From contig NW_024104406.1 of NCBI RefSeq assembly GCF_003945595.2, positions 62,001-126,000 of the forward strand: a stretch of DNA of 64,000 nt, in the 5' to 3' direction. Source of the DNA: Pipra filicauda. Its lineage: Eukaryota; Chordata; Aves; Passeriformes; Pipridae. Below the pieces are notes generated by a model. That model saw only the letters and a program-made list of their open reading frames with translations, was not told the DNA's origin and made no database searches. The translations under genes were made by a program, and so were the position numbers. Shown piece after piece: positions 10,474-21,065 of the stretch (its first letter is position 1; each line of letters opens with the position of its first letter).

Positions 10474-13400
10474 CTGGAGCAGCACATGAAGGAAGATGTT
10501 TCTCCCTGGCTCGGCCCCAGCAGCCAATTAGCACAGTCACAGCTCAGCCCTGAGAAGGAGCGTGGGTGTGTCCTGGCACACGCCGGGCATTCCCGGGTGC
10601 AAAGGATGCTGACATGCCCGTCGCTCCCACCTCTGCCAGAGTCATCACCCTTGGGAGTAATGAACACTGTAATTGCCCTCCCACACATGTACCATGTCCC
10701 AGCAAACATGAAGGAAGAAGTAGATGGGGGGGACCAGCCACTCGTGTGCTGCATGGCCAAGACATTCCCAAGCTTCCCCTGTGCATGGGATAACCCAATT
10801 GTGTGGGCAAAACACCTGGACATAAATAGGGTGCTTGGAAAAATGGTCATTTATTCCTTAGACACTTCTTCCCTCCCTCCCTACAAACATAAGAACATAG
10901 TAGAAAACACTATATATACTACTCTTTATAGGCTTGATTGTCCATTGAACCTCTCCTTTGATATCTAGTTTTAGAGTAATTTATATGTAATAAAATATCT
11001 CTAATAAAATAAGATACTAAATAAAAGATCTACTTGATACTCAGTCAGGGAAGCTGCCACACATGGTTACAGAAGCAGCTGTTTCAAGCTGTTATCTTCC
11101 CCCAGGTGGAAATGTTTTGTAACCAAGCATTTTAGGGAGACAGGAGACAATTTTCGTTGACAACAAAACACTTTTCAAGCCACGAAGCCACCGAAATTTA
11201 AAGATCTGATAATCTGGAGTTTGACATGAAAACAGCTGAGCAATTTTCTAACTGCCTGGAAAATGCTGCTGTGAGACAGGAAACATCTCAGTGCTCACCT
11301 GGATGTGGGGAAAATGGATTTTATTTTACCCTGAGACATCCGAAGTGGAAAAAAAAACCCCTCTCTCTAAAAAAAAAGAAGTCTAAACTCTGGTTTAGTA
11401 GATCCCACATTTATCAGTTTCCTATTTAATACAGCTCAGGTGCTGAGCTAAAAGGGGTCCTGAGGATCTTTTTGTTCTCAAAGATGAATACAAAGCAAAT
11501 ACAAAGCCAAGACCTGAGCTCGTCCGGCTGCTCTGCCATTCCTGAGAGCCTGAAATCCCTGAGGAGAAGATGAATTCCTACCAAACCTTCACAGGTGACA
11601 TCCCTTTAACAGGACATCTCCCGTCCTCCTGGACCCGGTGAGATGTTGTAACAGTTTGTCTTGAAGCTGAAGTTGGGCAGGAGGTGCCTGGAAAGATCCA
11701 CTTGGTGAAGTGACTGGATCTAAAGGTGGCCAAATGTCCTAGAAATGTGGGCAAAAGGAAATTTGGGAATGTGCTGCCACAGGTCATCTTCGATCCCTCC
11801 TGTGCTCTAAGGCAGGACCAAATCCCTTCTGCTGAGAACGTCTGGCAACCTCCAGCTCTGGAGGTTTTTGGAAAGCCAGGCAGATAATCCATGGGAATGC
11901 CTTGAGCTCAAAACTTTTCAATCCCTCTTTTTGCTATTTAAGCCATTTTTTGGTTACATTTCTTGTCCTAGGAGTGTTCTCTCACCTCTTCCAAGACTGG
12001 CATTTCTGTGCCCAAAGTTGCTGGTTTACAGCACAGAAACCCAGTTGTAAAGAGGGGAAAAATAGGAATAATCAGGAATCTGCTTGAAATATTGCTTTAT
12101 ACAAACCAAAAATGAAGACTTTTCTATGTTGTGCCATCACTTGGCTCTTTAAAGCAGAAATTCAGCAGTGCCACAGCCAAATAAAAGCTGCCACGCTGAT
12201 GTAGCCCCTTTTCTGGGAAATACAGGGGGGAATTCTGTAAACAGAAGGGAAGCAGGTCTTACATTTAAGCTGATGAGCCACATGTGGCTTTGAGAATTCT
12301 GTATAGTGAATATAGGATATTGTAAATATTATGCTCTGCATGAAAGGACAGCGGTGTGGGGGCAAACACTCCCTCCCCTTCATCCAGCCCAGACACAGAC
12401 TGATCTGTTTTACATTTCAGGCAGGGAATTATTCTGATTTTTCAAGAACATTCCTTTTTCTTCAGCTAGAGTGTTTCACAAAGATGGCCTGATTTGCCCA
12501 ACAGGTGTTTGTCCTCATGGAGAGGAGCCTTGGATAATCCCAGTCTACTCCCTACTGAGGAACATCAACCAGCAGACCTTTGGTCTTGAGCTCAGGAATG
12601 TCTAAACCCAGTGCCTTGCTCTGGAGAAAGACTATTAATTGATGGACCCAATGGTGCCAGGGAAGCAGCTCAGATGGCCAGGGAAGGGTGATCAGTTGGC
12701 TGTGGAAGCTGAATACAGAGGGACCTAAAAGGAATCTCAATAAACTCATCAAATCAATTAGTTTTCTCTCTTTTTTTTTTGTGGCAGAACTAATTGCACA
12801 GTTCAAGACAAGGAGATGATTTTGCTTCCTCTCTCGAGGATGACATGGATGTGACCTCATCTGATTTCTGGGAGAAGTTGAGTCCCCAGGGCAACCTCAG
12901 CCCAAAGAGCTTCGCCTGCGGGGCCCACGGACCTGCTGAATTCGGAACAGAAAAATCACACACACTCCAAGCCTGGTTTAGCCAAAGCTGGAGAGCCTGG
13001 GAGAGCAGAACACCCCGTGGGAAGATGGGAATGATTTCTGGATGCAGAACAGGAATTACTCGTTGGTCTGGGCAGATGCTCTTGGCCAATTCACAAACTA
13101 TGGAGATGCCGGATCCACACATAAGATTAATCCCGAGAGAGCCCAGACTGTGTGGACTAGTCTATAATAAGTGAGGTTTTAAGATGCTGAGCTCAACTTT
13201 GCTGCTTCCTGTTAAGTTAAAGCTCCTTGAGTTGTATGAATTTCCTTCTTCCCATTAAAAAACTGCAAATAAACCCCCAAAACCTTCCAAATTGCTGAGT
13301 TAACTTGCAAATTAAAGTTAAATTGATGAATTAATTACAAGTAAAATAACTGTTAATCACCTTCCTTTTCAATGGTTTCTTAGTGACATCAGTGAGGTCA

Positions 13401-14370
13401 CTTAGCACAACACCACATAACAAAATCTAAAACCTAGTCAAATTTAGTATTACTCCTTTATATTTTCTTACAGGAGTGGTGGGAACTGGTAGGAAAAAAC
13501 AATTTAGTTAAAATAAGAATGAAAGTCTAAATTAAGAACTGAACCACCTCTGCTCCCCCAACCCCACAGGCTGCAGGAAGCACAGACACCTGACAGAAAG
13601 TTTCTAACGGGAAACCCAGAGCTGTGAAGACTTAAAATGCACCTACTGCACTTACCACGCTCAGCTCTGCAGAGAAAAAAAGGTGGTTTGCATTTCCCCC
13701 TAAATTTCATGTTTAAGCACCTTGGGCTGAGGCTCTGCCCGTGCAGACTGTGCACAGCAGAGCTCTAGTGCTGTCAGCTTCAACGTGCCACACGAAGGGA
13801 GAGGGTAATGGTAAGAAAATGAGATAGCTAAACATGAGAGCACCAAATATCTCTTTATATATGCAAATAAAACAGAGTAGTGCAGGCAGGAGTGTCCATG
13901 TTGTCATGCAGGATGAGTTTGTTACGTGACAGAGGAGGAGTGAGGAGGAAGAAGTGGAGACCAAGTGCATCTTAACTCATTCTGTAAAATAACATTGCCA
14001 AATGCATCTGCTTTAAGTAAAAGCCCTTGGAGACAATCTTTTCACAAGTTAGTTTTGAAGCCCAATGAAACCTAAATGAAGTAAAATTCCAGGTGTACCA
14101 GCACCCTACCTTGTATCAGGAATATTCCTTAACATCAACAGGGAAACCACCAACGATGGTCACCCCCAGAGAGGTGACTTTGCTTTTCATTTTCCTCTTC
14201 CAACTGTGCCTAATGATTTCCCAATAGGGTCCAAATTGCTCTAAGGCACTGGCTTGATGCTGGAAGGCTCCTGGGGCATTGTTTTTGACCTTTTGGACAC
14301 AGAATGCACCTGGTTTCCATTTCTGGTGTGAGTGCCGTATCAGAGGGGAGGGTGGGTGGGGGAGCCTTAC
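10474..14370 (-). other. Intron between window exons 8 and 9 (3.9 kb)
   Basis: I identified no CR1 or other dispersed repeat here, which is unusual for this window. AT-rich stretches occur around 10900-11040 and 13250-13360. Confidence 0.75.
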
Positions 14371-14490
14371 TGTACTTCTCCTCCTTGCACCTCTGCAGGA
14401 TCTCTAAGCTCCTCTGATGGACTGGGTGGTGGAGAAAGCTAAAACTATCCACACTTTTCAAAACCGCACATGGCACTGCATCATCATGCC
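14371..14490 (-). CDS. MYO9A: MYO9A loop-2 insertion, window exon 8 (symmetric, possibly alternative)
   Basis: This exon has 120 nt, phase 1 at both ends, acceptor TTTGCTTCCCAAG after a T-rich tract and donor TACA|GTAAGG. Together with the flanking split codons it encodes GHDDAVPCAVLKSVDSFSF, then LHHPVHQRSLEILQRCKEEK and YS. This closely matches the MYO9A-specific insertion (DSFSFLQHPVHQRSLEILQRCKEEKYS region in mammals, from memory) and is absent from MYO9B. It is the best single piece of evidence for the paralog call. Because both ends are phase 1, joining exon 7 directly to exon 9 stays in frame (KKTG-ITRK), so alternative skipping is possible but not shown by DNA alone. Confidence 0.92.
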
Positions 14491-14586
14491 CTTGGGAAGC
14501 AAAATAAAAACAAACAAAAAAAAATGGAGAGAAGAGAGAGATTATATGAGCAGAAATCAGGAGAGGGGCAAGAACGAGCCCCAGGG

Positions 14587-14612
14587 ACGCGAGAGCTCGA
14601 GGGTCGCGTCGA
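14587..14612. other. CpG-dense patch upstream of exon 8
   Basis: Six CpG dinucleotides occur within 26 bases (GACGCGAGAGCTCGAGGGTC continuing GCGTCGAC), in an otherwise CpG-poor intron. The patch lies about 100 bases before the exon 8 acceptor in gene direction. Function unknown. Confidence 0.6.
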
Positions 14613-16901
14613 CACAATTTAACTTCGGTTTCCTCCGGACACGGTGCTGTGGCACAAGAGCTGGACCACATCCCAATCCCAATCATAATCCTTCTTAGCC
14701 AGAGCATAATCACTTTATAATCGCTCCAAGATTCTTTGGGCAAAAATTAGATTATTACATAAATTTACTTTTATTAATTTCTTTTAAAACCCTTCCTGTG
14801 CCTCTGCCAGGAGCTTCCCGCAGTTCCCAGTGCAGATGCTCCCTGACAGGGCCACCTGGAATCATCACCCTGCACCCCAGTGCCACACTTTGCTCAGAAA
14901 ATGGCAATTAAAAGGAAAAATATAAATTCTTTGCATTAAACAGGGGTTTCATGCTCCTGGAGGGCAGATTGGAGTTTGGCATGATAGGTTTGAGGCCCAG
15001 AGTTGGAAGGAGCCACTGCTGCGCCGCCAAGGGGAGTTTTGGTGGCCCAGCTCTGACCGTGGGGTGGAGGAGAGGTCACACAGGTGACACTGTGACAACC
15101 TCTCCGTCACCCTTGGCCATGCCAAGGGACATGTGACGCTCCCGTGAGGTGCGATGAGGTCACCGAGGAGTTACCTTGTGCCGGCACGTACGGAAGCATT
15201 TCATACCAACACATCGAATCATCAGAAAGGACCTGCATGAACTTCCCAAAGGAACACTCTCAAGGGGCCTCTTCCTCACATTCACACCAGTGAGACCTCA
15301 AGGACCAAGTTTGTGATTGCTGTCACCTTTACTTGGCAAATACAGCTGGGGTTTTTTAATTCTTTCACAGGAGGTTGGCTTTTTTGGTGCCCAGTTTCAG
15401 GGATAAATCTGCAGAAGCCCCTGGGATTGTTTCTGATGAGGTGTTATTGTGTAGGTCCACAGTGGGCACTGACCCACGGACCAACCCTTGGGGGCCAAAT
15501 CCAGCTGCAGAGCCCACTGAGGACAGGCAGAGGCCTAAGACCATGAAACCTTTGTCAGAGAGAGGATTTGGGTCCAGCAAAACCAGGGTGAGAAAGCTGG
15601 GACTCTCCACAGTCAGGTTTATAAGAACAGCACCATTTTTTCCACCAAAGGATTAGGGGCTTTTTTTTGTGTAATACATTCGTAGTGATGATACAGCAAA
15701 AAAAGTCAATTAGCCAAATTTCTTCCCTAAAAAGCTTGATAATGTTCCTTTAATCAAAGTTCACAAACAAATCTAGTTCAAACACGTAGTTCTATTGGAC
15801 CATTTCGACCCTCACTGATAAACTCACTGATAAAAATAATTAAAAATCAAAGTATTGAAGAATTTCACCCTTCAGCCAACTGCAGGTTGTGTTCCATCCA
15901 AGGAGAGTTGGCAGCACTTGGGCAGAAGAGAAAGATACCCAACAAAATTCACACTGACACCACTTTGCTGCTTTTCACCTACAGGTTCACGAGGACAATC
16001 ACACTGTCACCAAAAGCTGCACTATCAGGAGCACAAAAAAAAGGAAAGTCCCCAAAGCCAGCAGGAAAAAATGCTGATTATTCTTCCAGGAGCATCCCCA
16101 GCACTGGTGGGCACTGCTGGCATGGAGGAGATAACCAAGAGGATGATGCAAAGGGAAGCAGAGCAAAGTTGTGCAGAGCTGCTTATCCATAAGCCAGGGA
16201 TTTTTCAGGAAAATCCCCGTTGGGTGTTGCAAGGGTGACTTAGATGGGGAAAAGCAAGAGAGATCCAGCTGGGGTTGAGACAAAAGAGTGCAAAGAGCCC
16301 TAAATGAAAGAAGCCTGTTGCAGATATTTCCCTGCCTCCTTACCACACCTGCCTTGAAAAAAAATTCTATACAGATATTAAATGTGCACATGTGGATGAA
16401 CACGTGTGAGAGAAGTTATTCTCACTTATCTACCATCATTGTATCAAAAGCTCCACAGCTGTGGGCAGTCAGATGCTCAAATCTGGCTCATTAAAGCCAT
16501 CAAGGTTTGATAAAACCCAAAATAAACCTCAAACATGTGCTGTCTTTGATTCTCTGCTTTTTACTTTGGAGATGGGGTTATTTTAGTGATACTTTAATCA
16601 CTCCCAAATGCTTTCTGCCACAAGTGAAAAAATATCAGTTTGGGGCTTTTCTGCATTGTTTTAGGGAGAAGCATCTGGCAGTGGATGTATCACACTACCC
16701 CAGCCCATCCCACTGGCCAGACACTGGCCAAGCCTTCTGCCAAGTCCACCTCCCCCAAACCACCTGCTTTATGGTGCTTTGGCAAGATGGATGGGATTTT
16801 GGAGGAGGACAACTGAGAGGGAGATGGGCATGAGGCCACAGCAAAAGTGGATGAAAACATTGCTACAGATCTCACCTTGCTAAGGGTGACCCGGGCAGAA
16901 G

Positions 16902-17025
16902 TCAGAATCCCAGGATGATTTGGGTTGGAAGGGAGGTTAAAGATCATCCAGTTCCACGCCCTGCCATGGGCAGGGACACCTTCCACTAGACCAGGTTACT
17001 CCAAGTCCTGTCCAACCTGGATGGT
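16902..17025 (-). mobile_element. CR1 LINE 3' end (group B)
   Basis: Minus orientation, with CAGAATCCCAGGATGATTTG and CCTGCCATGGGCAGGGACAC on the plus strand. About 120 bases remain. Confidence 0.85.
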
Positions 17026-18692
17026 CATGCCAGGAGATGGTGGGGCATCTTAAAGTGAGTGGTCCCAGCTCCACCGTCATTTGTAGGGCTTTCCCATGGA
17101 TAAGGTGACCTCAGTATGGAAATTAGATTTATGTAACCTCCTCCCACTAGTTCTGGTGACTTCCCCATGACTTTTCCCCAATTTGATGCCCAGAGAAATT
17201 CAGGGTATAAACGATCTGAGGATTGTCAGGAAGTTGAAGACAAACCTTATACAGCTTTCTGAGTGTTTGTATGTTTTTTGCTTTCCTTTGAGTCAAAAAT
17301 CAGAGGTTACAAAGAAAGCCATTTGAAAACAGGCCAAAGGACACCAGACAGACAAAAGAGCAGCACCACATGCTAGAAAAGGTTTAAAAACTCAGCCATC
17401 ACTATGATTAGTTAGTTTTGGCATGGAAAGAGAAGGCAATGCAAGAATTGAGTCTCAGAATTGTCTGAAAACCTCCTGGACTCTAATTTATACCTGTATA
17501 TTGATATAATAGAGATATAGGCAAGTTTGGCTACAAACTCCACACTGAAGAGCAGAAGGGCAGCTGAGGAGGGAGGAGACGAGCACGACCAGTGGCCAGA
17601 GACACAGAAAGCAAAGCAGGGCTTGAAATTAGCTCTTATTTCCCAAGACTGAACAGATTTTTATCATCTCCTGGGCCAGCTCACTTTGGTTCAGCCTGGG
17701 CTTTACGCAAGATGAAAATGCAAAGATGGATTTTGGAAGTCAAAGGTCTTTGCCATCTCCCTCTTGGCATCATGAAGCCCCACTGTCCATAAACATGCCT
17801 GGATGTGCCAGACAGACTCTAGTTCATGAGGAACATCTTTTCTCTTCCACCACATCCGAGTGGTTTGCCAGGAAGAGCTGAAAGCTGATGTTATGCCTCC
17901 TGCTCTTCTTGGGATTCGCTCCCAAGAAAATGATTCTTTCTGCTTGCACAGCTTCCATCCCTATGCTCCTTGTCCCAGGCTCCTCCATGATACACCTCTC
18001 TGATTAAAAAATAATTCATGGGGCAGCTCTGGGCTTAATTCTAACTCAGCTGACATTTTCCCTGCTGAGGCTCTAATTTCATCACAAATTTCAAGCCCTC
18101 TTGTGCCCAGAAATGAATAGTAATGGCTTGTACCCGTCTGCCCCAAATTGCTTTATACAGAGAAATGGTCTGAAAGCACAGCCAGGCCTTGCCTGCCCCA
18201 GCATGATGATGCACCATCACTTCTCTTTAATTTAATGCCTGTGAGGCTGTTCTGGGTGACTGCAAAGCCATGAATTTTGCTACACAAGAGACACGCTCTC
18301 TTGGAGCTGAAAGGGTGAACAGCTTGGAAAATGACAGAGAAGAATTATTGCCTTTTTTTGGTTGTAATGGCTCAAGAACTCAAACAAAACCAATTTGCCT
18401 TTTTTGCTGGATAATTTTTACGCCTCTGAATGTTCAGGTTTTCCTATCCATGCACCCATAAAAAATGGAAAAATTCAAGCAGCAGTAAAGCGAAAATATT
18501 TTCTTGTGATATGTTAAATTCCAAATGTCCCTTTAAATGTAACTCCTGCAAGAAACCCACCTGCCATTTTAACAAGTTTTTTAACAGATTAATCGCTTAA
18601 TAAGTCAGGCTACTTAAAACAGTATAATAATATCTTCGACCTCAATTGCAGCTGCAAAGCAGGCACCAGGATTAGGAGAGGGACACACGTAC

Positions 18693-18888
18693 CAGTTTTC
18701 TTCTCCACGTATCGTTTCCCAGCCTCCCTAAAGGCCACCGTGGCCCTGAAGAAGGCCCTCAGGACGGCCCAGCGGAAAACAGCCACGGGGTCAATCCCGA
18801 TCATTCCGCAGATGAAGGCATTCCTGCTGCTCCGCAGCAGAGCCACGATGTCCGGCCGCATGTGGTCTGTGTTCTTCTCCCGGAAATC
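18693..18888 (-). CDS. MYO9A: MYO9A motor domain, window exon 7 (entry to loop 2)
   Basis: This exon has 196 nt, 65 codons plus one base, phase 0 start, acceptor TTTCCCAG and donor CTG|GTACGT. It begins [20 protein letters not shown] and runs through [19 protein letters not shown] to [12 protein letters not shown] plus G. The first part is the conserved helix before loop 2. The part from IDPVAVFRW onward is shared by class IX myosins and leads into their very long loop-2 insertion at the actin interface. The end (KRYVEKKTG) differs from the mammalian MYO9A sequence I remember (KRNIHRKTG), as expected for the start of a fast-changing surface loop. Confidence 0.95.
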
Positions 18889-19562
18889 CTGGGAAAGGAG
18901 GAAAAGGAAGGGGAGAAAAGAGGAAAATAAACAATATCCACACGATATTCTGGGTAAGATCTTCCACGACTATTGAGTCCTGCTTCCACCTTCCTTTTCT
19001 GCTCCCATATTAGATGGGACCATCATCTTTCTGACCATCATCTCTGACGCTTATAATGGGCATTTATTGTATCAGAAACACGATTAAATCCTGAGGCTCT
19101 TTATCCCCCAGGCTCCCCTGCCCACCAGAATTCCCTCTGCTGGCATGAGTAGAAATCGGGTCAACTTTGAAATGGTTCCCGTGGGATTTCAGGAAGTACC
19201 TGTGGCAGTGGGATGCTGAGACCTGAGCTCACGTGACCTGGTTTAAAACTGGCTCCTGATGAGTAAAACATTGGGCTTTCTGCACAAACCAAGCCCAGAA
19301 AGGTCACCAGCCACACAATTTCAACCTGTCATCGGGACATAGCACTAACCTAAATTCCTCCCCCAAATGCCCATGTGGAGGAGAACAGGAAGCCCCAGTC
19401 CCAACCTTCTCATTCCAGCCAAGCTTTTCACCAAACACTTCTCTCCCAACCCACATGTCTCTCCTTGAGCCAAAATCTCTCCAAAACACGTCTGTGGAGC
19501 CTCCCCTTCCCCATCCCAGATTGAAATGGAAACAACTCCCAGGGAACAGCTGGGGGACAGAC
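18889..19562 (-). other. Intron between window exons 6 and 7 (0.7 kb)
   Basis: Short intron without recognisable repeats. Confidence 0.8.
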
Positions 19563-19704
19563 CTTGACTCCGTACTTCACTTTGCCGGCGTAGTGTTTGA
19601 TGATGAAAGCCGGCTCCATGACTGCTGGAAACTCGATGTAGGAATTCCCTTCATGTTGACGCTTAAATTTGTCCAGCAGCGTCTGGTTTGTGGCTTGGGG
19701 AAAA
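19563..19704 (-). CDS. MYO9A: MYO9A motor domain, window exon 6
   Basis: This exon has 142 nt: one base completing the split asparagine, then 47 codons to phase 0. The acceptor is CCCACTCAG|T and the donor is AAG|GTCTGT. It encodes [20 protein letters not shown], then [20 protein letters not shown] and [19 protein letters not shown] matches the conserved F.I.HYAG.V.Y signature of the lower 50-kDa domain. A closer AG (CCCCAAG) exists 15 bases into the exon, but only the upstream CACTCAG keeps frame and supplies the conserved NFPQA residues, so I chose it. Confidence 0.95.
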
Positions 19705-20721
19705 CTGAGTGGGAAGAATTAAACAGAAGAGAGCTGTAAACACAAGGGAAAAGCTTTTACCCCTTTTTTCTCGACCACAAAAGGGAAAACAGAGATATCC
19801 TGAGCTTCCATTTCTGTGCCTGCTTGGGCAGAGCCTCTGAGTAAGAGCAAGGCAATCCTCCATCCTCCAGCTTCATGTAAATCTGCAGCTTGGGGGTGTA
19901 TTCCACAACTTTCCCTAATTTGAAGTGGTTTAGCCCAGCACAGAATTGCTGGGACAGCATCACTCTGCTCAGTGAGACAGGAAGCAGGGCAGAAACCTCC
20001 GAGCAAATGGTGGGAGGACACCTCGTGTCCTGGGCCACAGCCATGTGGATCTGAGGTGACCTCAGCAAAACTGCCCTTCCCTGCCCTTCACATGGAGAGA
20101 ACTGGCAGGAGTATCTGACAGAAGAACAATTTTGCTCCGAAGTTTCCACCCAAAGGCAGCCCCAGAGGCACACGCTCCTCTGGGAACTTCCACCGAGATG
20201 AGCCAGGTGGATGAACCAAGGATGCACATCTGAGCTGCATCCCTGATGCCCATGAAACCCTGGGGAAGTGCAGCCCCTAAACAGGAGTGCCCTCAGCTCA
20301 TTCAGGCTTAATTTTTACAGTAAGTTGATAAATCCACTTTATACCCCACTAACAGCACCCACACAGCCTGCACTCGGCTTCTCCCTTCACTAAGCTCAGC
20401 CTCAAGAATGTTCCTGTTGTTACACTGTAAGGGACAGGGAGAAAAAGGAGGAGAGAAGCAAGAGAAACCTTCTCCCTTCCCTTTAATGGAAGAAATTCTG
20501 GAAAAACAATTTGAATGACTATTTGTAAAGGCTTTTTGCTCAGCTTGCTGGCTGTCCACCACTTGCATTACCACCTCGAAAAGAAAACTAGAGACACAAA
20601 TCAGCCCAGTGAGATAATCAGCACCTTTCTGGGAAGAATCACAAGAGGTAAAAATAAAGGATAAACACATTTGAAGTGAAAAACCCAAAATCACTGGCAA
20701 AGCCAGCACTTTCCTACTCAC
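19705..20721 (-). other. Intron between window exons 5 and 6 (1.0 kb)
   Basis: Unique-looking sequence with no repeat family or exon that I can identify. Confidence 0.8.
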
Positions 20722-20843
20722 TTGCTTTCCTCGTCCAGCAGATGGAGCAGCCCCGTTGGCTTCTTGCTGATCAGGTTGATGCAGCTGGAGTTGTCTATGT
20801 AGTCGATGTTGTGCCAGCTAATTCCTTCTGCTCTATATTCCTC
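20722..20843 (-). CDS. MYO9A: MYO9A motor domain, window exon 5
   Basis: This exon has 122 nt, phase 0 start and two bases left over at the end (AA), acceptor TTTTTAG and donor CAA|GTGAGT. It begins [20 protein letters not shown] and ends LLHLLDEES. This is the region after the relay helix in the lower 50-kDa domain. [23 protein letters not shown] aligns with the segment leading to the activation loop of other myosins. The overhang AA joins T of the next exon to make asparagine (AAT), which confirms the splice pair. A CR1 fragment sits about 75 bases upstream of the acceptor. Confidence 0.95.
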
Positions 20844-20914
20844 CTAAAAAAGCCCCACAGATGACATAATGTTTGGTGCAAGCAAAAACAAAAGGTAAAA
20901 TTCAAACAGGTTTG

Positions 20915-21065
20915 AATCCTTCTGCTGTTGGACCCCAGAGCTGGAGGCAGCTTTGCAGGGGGGGTCTCACCTGAATGGGGCAGAGGGGCAGAATCCCCCA
21001 CACTGTGGGATCAGCCCAGGGCACAGGAGGGGTTTTGGATGCCAGGGGCACATCAACCAAAGCAT
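20915..21065 (-). mobile_element. Internal CR1 LINE fragment lacking the 3' end
   Basis: Plus strand reads TTGGACCCCAGAGCTGGAGG, TCTCACCTGAATGGGGCAGA and ACTGTGGGATCAGCCC. The same order occurs in the longer copy at 51280-51400. The 3'-terminal part (several hundred bases, with octamers) is missing, which is not the usual 5' truncation. It starts about 75 bases upstream of the acceptor of window exon 5. Confidence 0.8.

Larger units (their letters stand above)
14491..18692 (-). other. Intron between window exons 7 and 8 (4.2 kb)
   Basis: It contains one CR1 3' end (16902-17025) and a CpG-dense patch (14587-14612) close to the acceptor of exon 8. The rest looks unique. Confidence 0.85.

Noticed and set aside
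19563..19689. Alternative acceptor CCCCAAG for exon 6
   Set aside because: It would drop the conserved FPQA residues and break the frame with exon 5; the upstream CACTCAG fits both.
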